Part shown: in pieces, positions 60,312 to 64,000 of the stretch
Position numbering within the stretch: position 1 is the stretch's first letter
Layout of the letters: each line of letters begins with the position of its first letter
Origin: Tetmemena sp. SeJ-2015
Taxonomy: Eukaryota > Ciliophora > Spirotrichea > Sporadotrichida > Oxytrichidae
Direction of reading: 5' to 3'
NCBI GenBank assembly: GCA_027382625.1
Contig: JAJKFJ010021340.1
Location: 24,852-88,851, forward strand
DNA: 64,000 nucleotides
Notes under the pieces: model-generated
The model's input: only the letters and a program-made list of their open reading frames with translations
Database searches by the model: none
What the model was told of the DNA's origin: nothing
Translations under genes and position numbers: made by a program

Positions 60312-61543
60312 TCATTATTAATACTTATAATCATGCGAGTCAAAAGCGAAATTACTCAAAAATAACTACATGATCCATCCTATCTCAGTTTCATTTTGAC
60401 TCTAAGGTATGGATGTAGTCACCCTTATCAGTAGTAATAGCCAGTTCTCAACATCAACTCCATCGCAAAAATGTTGAGAGTGGCCAGCGGCGCACTATAC
60501 TCTCTCGCATTTGAAAGTTGCTTTGCAGATGAGAAAGTTAGGAGTTGCAGCTGTTCCTCATCGCACTTCTAAGTTTCAAGATGTGCACATCAATTATTGA
60601 TTGATCCTCAAACTCTTCGCCACTAAGCGCACTTCATTTGGAGTAGCGCGCGAAGATCTTCCATAGATAGTTTCCTTATCTCAAGATCTCTCCGTAGACT
60701 GTAGCAAACATCTATCGTTGAAATGGCATAACGTACAAAACTGTGAATCGAGTGAAGCGCGTTATAGACTTCACTAAGCCATTTTATTATAATAATCTGA
60801 AATTGTTTATTACCTAGCAGATGTGGCATTATATATTAATTAGGGAGGTGTTTGATAAGACTATTATAATATGCGAGGTTATTAAAATTTCCTACCTGCG
60901 CTATTAGATAAGGGCTTACTCCATATGGATCCGCATATCCTCTTTCACCGACCCGGTACTCTCTATCTATGTCACTACTGCCAGTGCTTGAATCATCACC
61001 GATAGCCGCAAGACGACTAGGACGTTGCCACTCGCAGCACAAGGCAATTGCCAGGAATCCCTTCCGTTCAAACCCTCTCTGACTGAGGACGTGAGCTGCC
61101 GGTCAAGACTGATTGCCTAGCAGAAAGTTCTAAGAGAGCCTGCTCTCTACCTCCTGTAGTGGAACTCATGATGTGCTCATAGGAGGTAAGCCTGTATCGG
61201 TAATCGCTTTGACCTCTAGTCCAGTAGTCCTTGCCAATTCTCGCCTCCCCAGGCCATCTGGTATCTGGGTGTCCGCTTCTTGTCCGCCTAATGTCCGCCA
61301 TGTCCACCTTATGTCCGCCTAATGTTCGACAGTTTCAGCTAGCTGGAGTTGAGCCACATCTGCTTTGTAATAAACAATTTGGACCATAAAGTAATACTTA
61401 TTTAATTTTTTAAAATAGAAAAGAGCTATTAAAAAATAGCTCAATTGTTTGAGGTTTTCATTAAAATGTCTCACTTTGAAAGGATTATATGTTTTCAATA
61501 ATTCAAAAAAGACGAATTTACAGAGAAGAATTCCTATCAACAA
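60312..61543 (-). CDS. GC-rich gene of unknown function, IES-interrupted
   Basis: Minus-strand coding in several frames. The 5' region near 61.4 kb is open (FMVQIVYYKADVAQLQLAET). A GC-rich block has two overlapping open frames (RRTRSGHPDTRWPGEARIG, or GQEADTQIPDGLGRRELARTT). Then come CCEWQRPSRLAAIGDDSSTG and GYADPYGVSPYLIAQ. A possible intron from GTAGG leads to WLSEVYNALHSIHSFVRYA and LRRDLEIRKLSMEDLRAL. A 19-bp IES joins this to SGEEFEDQSIIDVHILKLRS. The C-terminus (CDGVDVENWLLLLIRVTT) ends at TGA 60312-60314. Codon use and GC content differ from every other gene in the window. Not recognised. Confidence 0.5.
60626..60644 (-). other. ultra-short IES, 19 bp, pointer GCGCT (minus strand)
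   Basis: Plus-strand AGCGC at 60626-60630 and 60645-60649. Excision moves SMEDLRA into LSGEEFEDQSIID and avoids a TGA. Confidence 0.7.
60797..61382. repeat. 28-bp inverted repeats around the GC-rich block
   Basis: Left arm GAAATTGTTTATTACCTAGC... (60797-60830) and right arm CCACATCTGCTTTGTAATAA... (61354-61382) are reverse complements with about 3 mismatches. Both arms encode IVYY.ADVA, on opposite strands. This matches the pattern seen at 1677/2028. Confidence 0.65.
61266..61328. repeat. short imperfect tandem of TGTCCGCC-like units
   Basis: Five or so copies of GTCCGC(C/T)T(A/T) between 61268 and 61320, inside the GC-rich gene. Confidence 0.6.
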
Positions 61544-61599
61544 AATTCAAATAAGCTATTTAATTAATCTCATTCACAGGAATTCTAAATTTTTATAAA

Positions 61600-62400
61600 A
61601 AATCTGGGGGGAGGGAATTTTGGACCACCCCTCCTTTTTATGATCAAAATTTATGAAAACCATCCATTTAGGCAAAATCGTCTAAAATCCCAAAAAATTA
61701 AGAATTTTAGCTTTATTTCAATATCGATTTATGATTTGAAATTTTATGAAAAAACCTTAAAATTATTTCCGAGCTCTTTTTACTCATGAATATAAAATCT
61801 TATGAAGAATCTAGAAGTTAATATACATATAATTATTATTCGCCCTTCAGTTTTTTATATGCGATTTGGTGTTTTATTTAAAATTCTTTCAATCTTAACT
61901 GATGTTTTTAGAGAAGAATAATGACAGAGATTAATAAATGCCAAGAAAATTCTATATCTGCAATTTACATAAATTACTGGGTGTAAACTAACTGATAAAA
62001 TCTAAAACTACTTTAAAGGATCTTACAATCATATGTACAATTTTAAAATAATCATAAAATTCATAGCCCAAATAAGTTCTCAATAATCCCGCTACAAAGG
62101 GAGTTACTATATAGCAGATACTCTTTTAAAAAAAAAATTAATAATAAAGTATAAATATACTTTGTTATTTTTGGATAAACATAATCATCTCAATCAGTCA
62201 TAATTATAATTCAATAAATAATATTAATAGATCATACCATAAAAAAGTGAAATTCGTAAAAATGACCTCTTGGAAATTTTAAAAGCCCGAATTAATAATT
62301 TTTGGCATTTTTTGCTGATTTTGACACCATATGGGCACTTTTATTGGCATTTTGTTCATATTTAGGGGTGTGCACTTCCGTCCCCCCCAAAAAATCTTAA
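61600..62400. mobile_element. possible 0.8-kb element with imperfect inverted ends
   Basis: AAAAATCTGGGGGGAGGGAA at about 61598 and the reverse complement of the sequence at about 62355-62398 (AAGATTTTTTGGGGGGACGG) are similar, each followed by a CACCCCT motif. The interior is AT-rich with no gene. Identity is modest. Confidence 0.4.
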
Positions 62401-62490
62401 TAAATATTAAAATTTAATGCTAATTTAAGATATGTCATTTCTTATTTTTTTAAAAATCAAAAGTTAGAATAGGAATTAATAAAGATTTAA

Positions 62491-64000
62491 TCAAAACTTT
62501 CTCTACTTTAACTTAATCATACTAAACTTAGATGTTTTAAGAGTGTTGGATCTTCTTACTTAATGAATTTATGTAGCGGATTTTTGAGATTTTAAGCCAG
62601 GGGATGCTTCTTCTGAATCTGCTGCCTGGTCAGTCATAAACTCCAATGCACGTGCGTCTGAATTATCTTGAGGATTTGCATTCCTTAGCTTTTTTTGGAT
62701 CATAGATACTATCTTTTGTCTATGCAGTCTGTTTCTGAGTTTTGCGATTGCTTATTGATTGACTTTGATATTTTTATCTTCGTAGAGTTCCAAAATTTTA
62801 CTAGTGAGTGTGAAGTACTCCTCTAGATATAGTTTATGAATAATTGCCTCTTTAAATTGTTGTTGAATTAGTTCTTTCTCTCTCTTTTGAAGAACCTGGG
62901 ATTTCCTCAGTTCAAGTGGCTGGTTTACAGTTGCAAAGAGCATGTAAGTTTTTGGGAAATGTTTGAGGATCTTGGCTTTGGAGCTTCTTAAAACCAAGAA
63001 AGCCCAATAGAGGATATATGTGCCATTTACTATAAATATACAGATCATTAGGAGTTATCTTCCCGGAGCGTTCAGAGCCACACTGGCTTCTGACTTATCT
63101 GGATTAGCCTCCATCCAACTCTAAGGCTTATTAGATTAAATGTAGAGAGCAAAGTAAAGAGTAAGCACCTATGTCAAAAGCGAGAACAGCTCCAAGTTGT
63201 TAAAGTCTTTTTAAGAGTAAGGCTGAAGGTGGTTATTCACAAATACAAACCTATAAACAAATTACTTCAAACCCTTAAGAAATAAAATGCTTTAAAAATA
63301 GCTAAATTATATTAAATACTCAATTAATTATGACTACTTACCCCATGTAGCATGCGATAATGAGCATTGATTATATCACATTTCCCCATTGATATGTTAT
63401 TGCAATCACAATTATACACCAAATTTATTCAAGCTTAATTGGATCATAATCATAAAAAGCTTCAAAATATAAAATTTTCAATGTAGCTTTATAAGAAATA
63501 TATTTAAAAACTCAAGATGTAAAAAATTACTTTTTAATTTAAATTAAGATTTTTATCTTCTGATGCTTAAAAGAACTAAATAGTCTATTTAAATTAGAAC
63601 TTCCTATTGGAATGAAATAATTTCTATTTATAAAAGGCCAAGTTTTCTAAAAGCTGTGACTATCTCCCAATAGTAAAATCTTTTAGTATATCCGATAAAT
63701 AGGAGTCCATATTTGATTGCGATTGATTGCCTTTGAAGTTGTCCTTTTATTTGTCTGAGTATGATAATGGCTAAGATAGGTAGTCCAAAGCCCCAGATGA
63801 TCAAATTAGGCAATCCAAAATAGTAAAGAATGAACTTGTACTCTTCACTTCCTTTAGATATTTCTAAGTCTACGAAAATTCTGTCTTAACTCTCTATAGT
63901 TTTAAATTTGACTATCTAGAAAACATTATTGATCGACGAAGGGTAAACTATGAATAAACTTGCAACCAAACTACATATTAACATTGACTTTGAATATTAA
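62491..64000 (-). CDS. multi-pass membrane protein, ciliate giant surface-protein C-terminal type, copy B, runs off right edge
   Basis: From the edge inward: SMLICSLVASLFIVYPSSIN, TIESQDRIFVDLEISKGSEE, FGLPNLIIWGFGLPILAIII and YGLLFIGYTKRFYYWEIVTA. An IES (about 63250-63610) follows. One continuous frame from about 63250 to TGA 62491-62493 then reads LQPYSQKDFNNLELFSLLTQ, MICIFIVNGTYILYWAFLVL and a charged cytosolic tail (IAKLRNRLHRQKIVSMIQKK). Close paralogue of 57834-59080 on the same strand, so probably a tandem duplicate. The ectodomain lies beyond the window. Confidence 0.8.

Noticed and set aside
60721..60991. Plus-strand 90-codon frame opposite the GC-rich gene
   Set aside because: The minus strand has the frame-restoring 19-bp IES and a more coherent continuation. 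The plus frame is probably its shadow, though not excluded.
1..64000. Bacterial or standard-code genes based on 60-100 codon frames
   Set aside because: With the standard code nothing exceeds about 120 codons. With UAR=Gln and TGA stop, recognised protein families appear across much longer regions.
1..64000. Macronuclear DNA with only spliceosomal introns
   Set aside because: Most interruptions lack GT-AG ends that restore frame but have direct repeats that do. Introns exist too, in addition to IESs.
1..64000. Paramecium/Tetrahymena-type IESs with TA boundaries
   Set aside because: Pointers such as AAACAAAATT, TGGCTA, CTCA, GAG and GCGCT are not TA, and many IESs are in coding sequence.
1..64000. 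TBE-type telomere-bearing transposons
   Set aside because: No C4A4/G4T4 terminal arrays and no recognisable TBE transposase frame were seen; isolated GGGGTTTT or CCCCAAAA octamers are chance.

Overview
This window reads as germline (micronuclear) DNA of a spirotrich ciliate of the Oxytricha/Stylonychia/Tetmemena type. It is very AT-rich. Open frames become long only when TAA and TAG are read as glutamine and TGA is the sole stop. Genes are chopped into segments (MDSs) separated by internal eliminated sequences (IESs), and each IES is bounded by a short direct repeat (pointer). In about 28 places, removing one pointer copy plus the intervening DNA restores the reading frame, often at a conserved family motif. 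Pointers are 2 to 10 bp and not confined to TA, and the resolved IESs run from 16 bp to 773 bp. Ordinary GT-AG introns of roughly 32 to 104 nt are also present. I saw no telomeric C4A4/G4T4 arrays, tRNA, rRNA or CRISPR array.

Layout. 1-1250: minus-strand multi-pass membrane protein leaving the window. 1300-2200: open frames on opposite strands sharing a 42-bp inverted repeat. 3166-4600: complete ABHD1/3-type alpha/beta hydrolase with five resolved IESs. 4692-6929: minus-strand Ser/Gln-rich protein, divergent by 36 bp from a plus-strand coiled-coil protein at 6966-9772. 9866-11044: unbroken minus-strand Gln-rich protein. 11708-12850: secreted class-2 lipase. 13660-15649: minus-strand acidic protein whose 549-bp IES carries a GC-rich island.

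16607-28289 and 32562-47160 are tandem paralogues of a secreted calpain-type cysteine protease with Cys, His and Asn motifs. Between them lie a compact minus-strand gene (29132-29596) and a large helical protein (29704-32074). The second calpain is split near its 3' end. Its last coding segment at about 47.1 kb is separated from the rest by a long palindrome, a protein-kinase-like locus, a 1.2-kb inverted-repeat element and a minus-strand gene, so other loci appear nested inside it.

47560-53330: very large helical protein. 53544-55659: multi-pass membrane protein. 55723-56570: small secreted Cys-containing protein, IESs fully resolved. 56671-57088: Gln-rich protein with one membrane segment. 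57834-59080 and 62491-64000: two paralogues ending in the transmembrane cluster known from giant ciliate surface proteins. Between them is an unusually GC-rich gene (60312-61540) with inverted repeats around part of it.

Several otherwise good genes carry single-base frame breaks, often at homopolymers, and these are densest at 41.5-44.3 kb. Either this part of the sequence is error-prone or some copies are decaying. All translations were made by eye with UAR=Gln. Gene ends not marked by a resolved pointer or a TGA are approximate, and no database search was possible.
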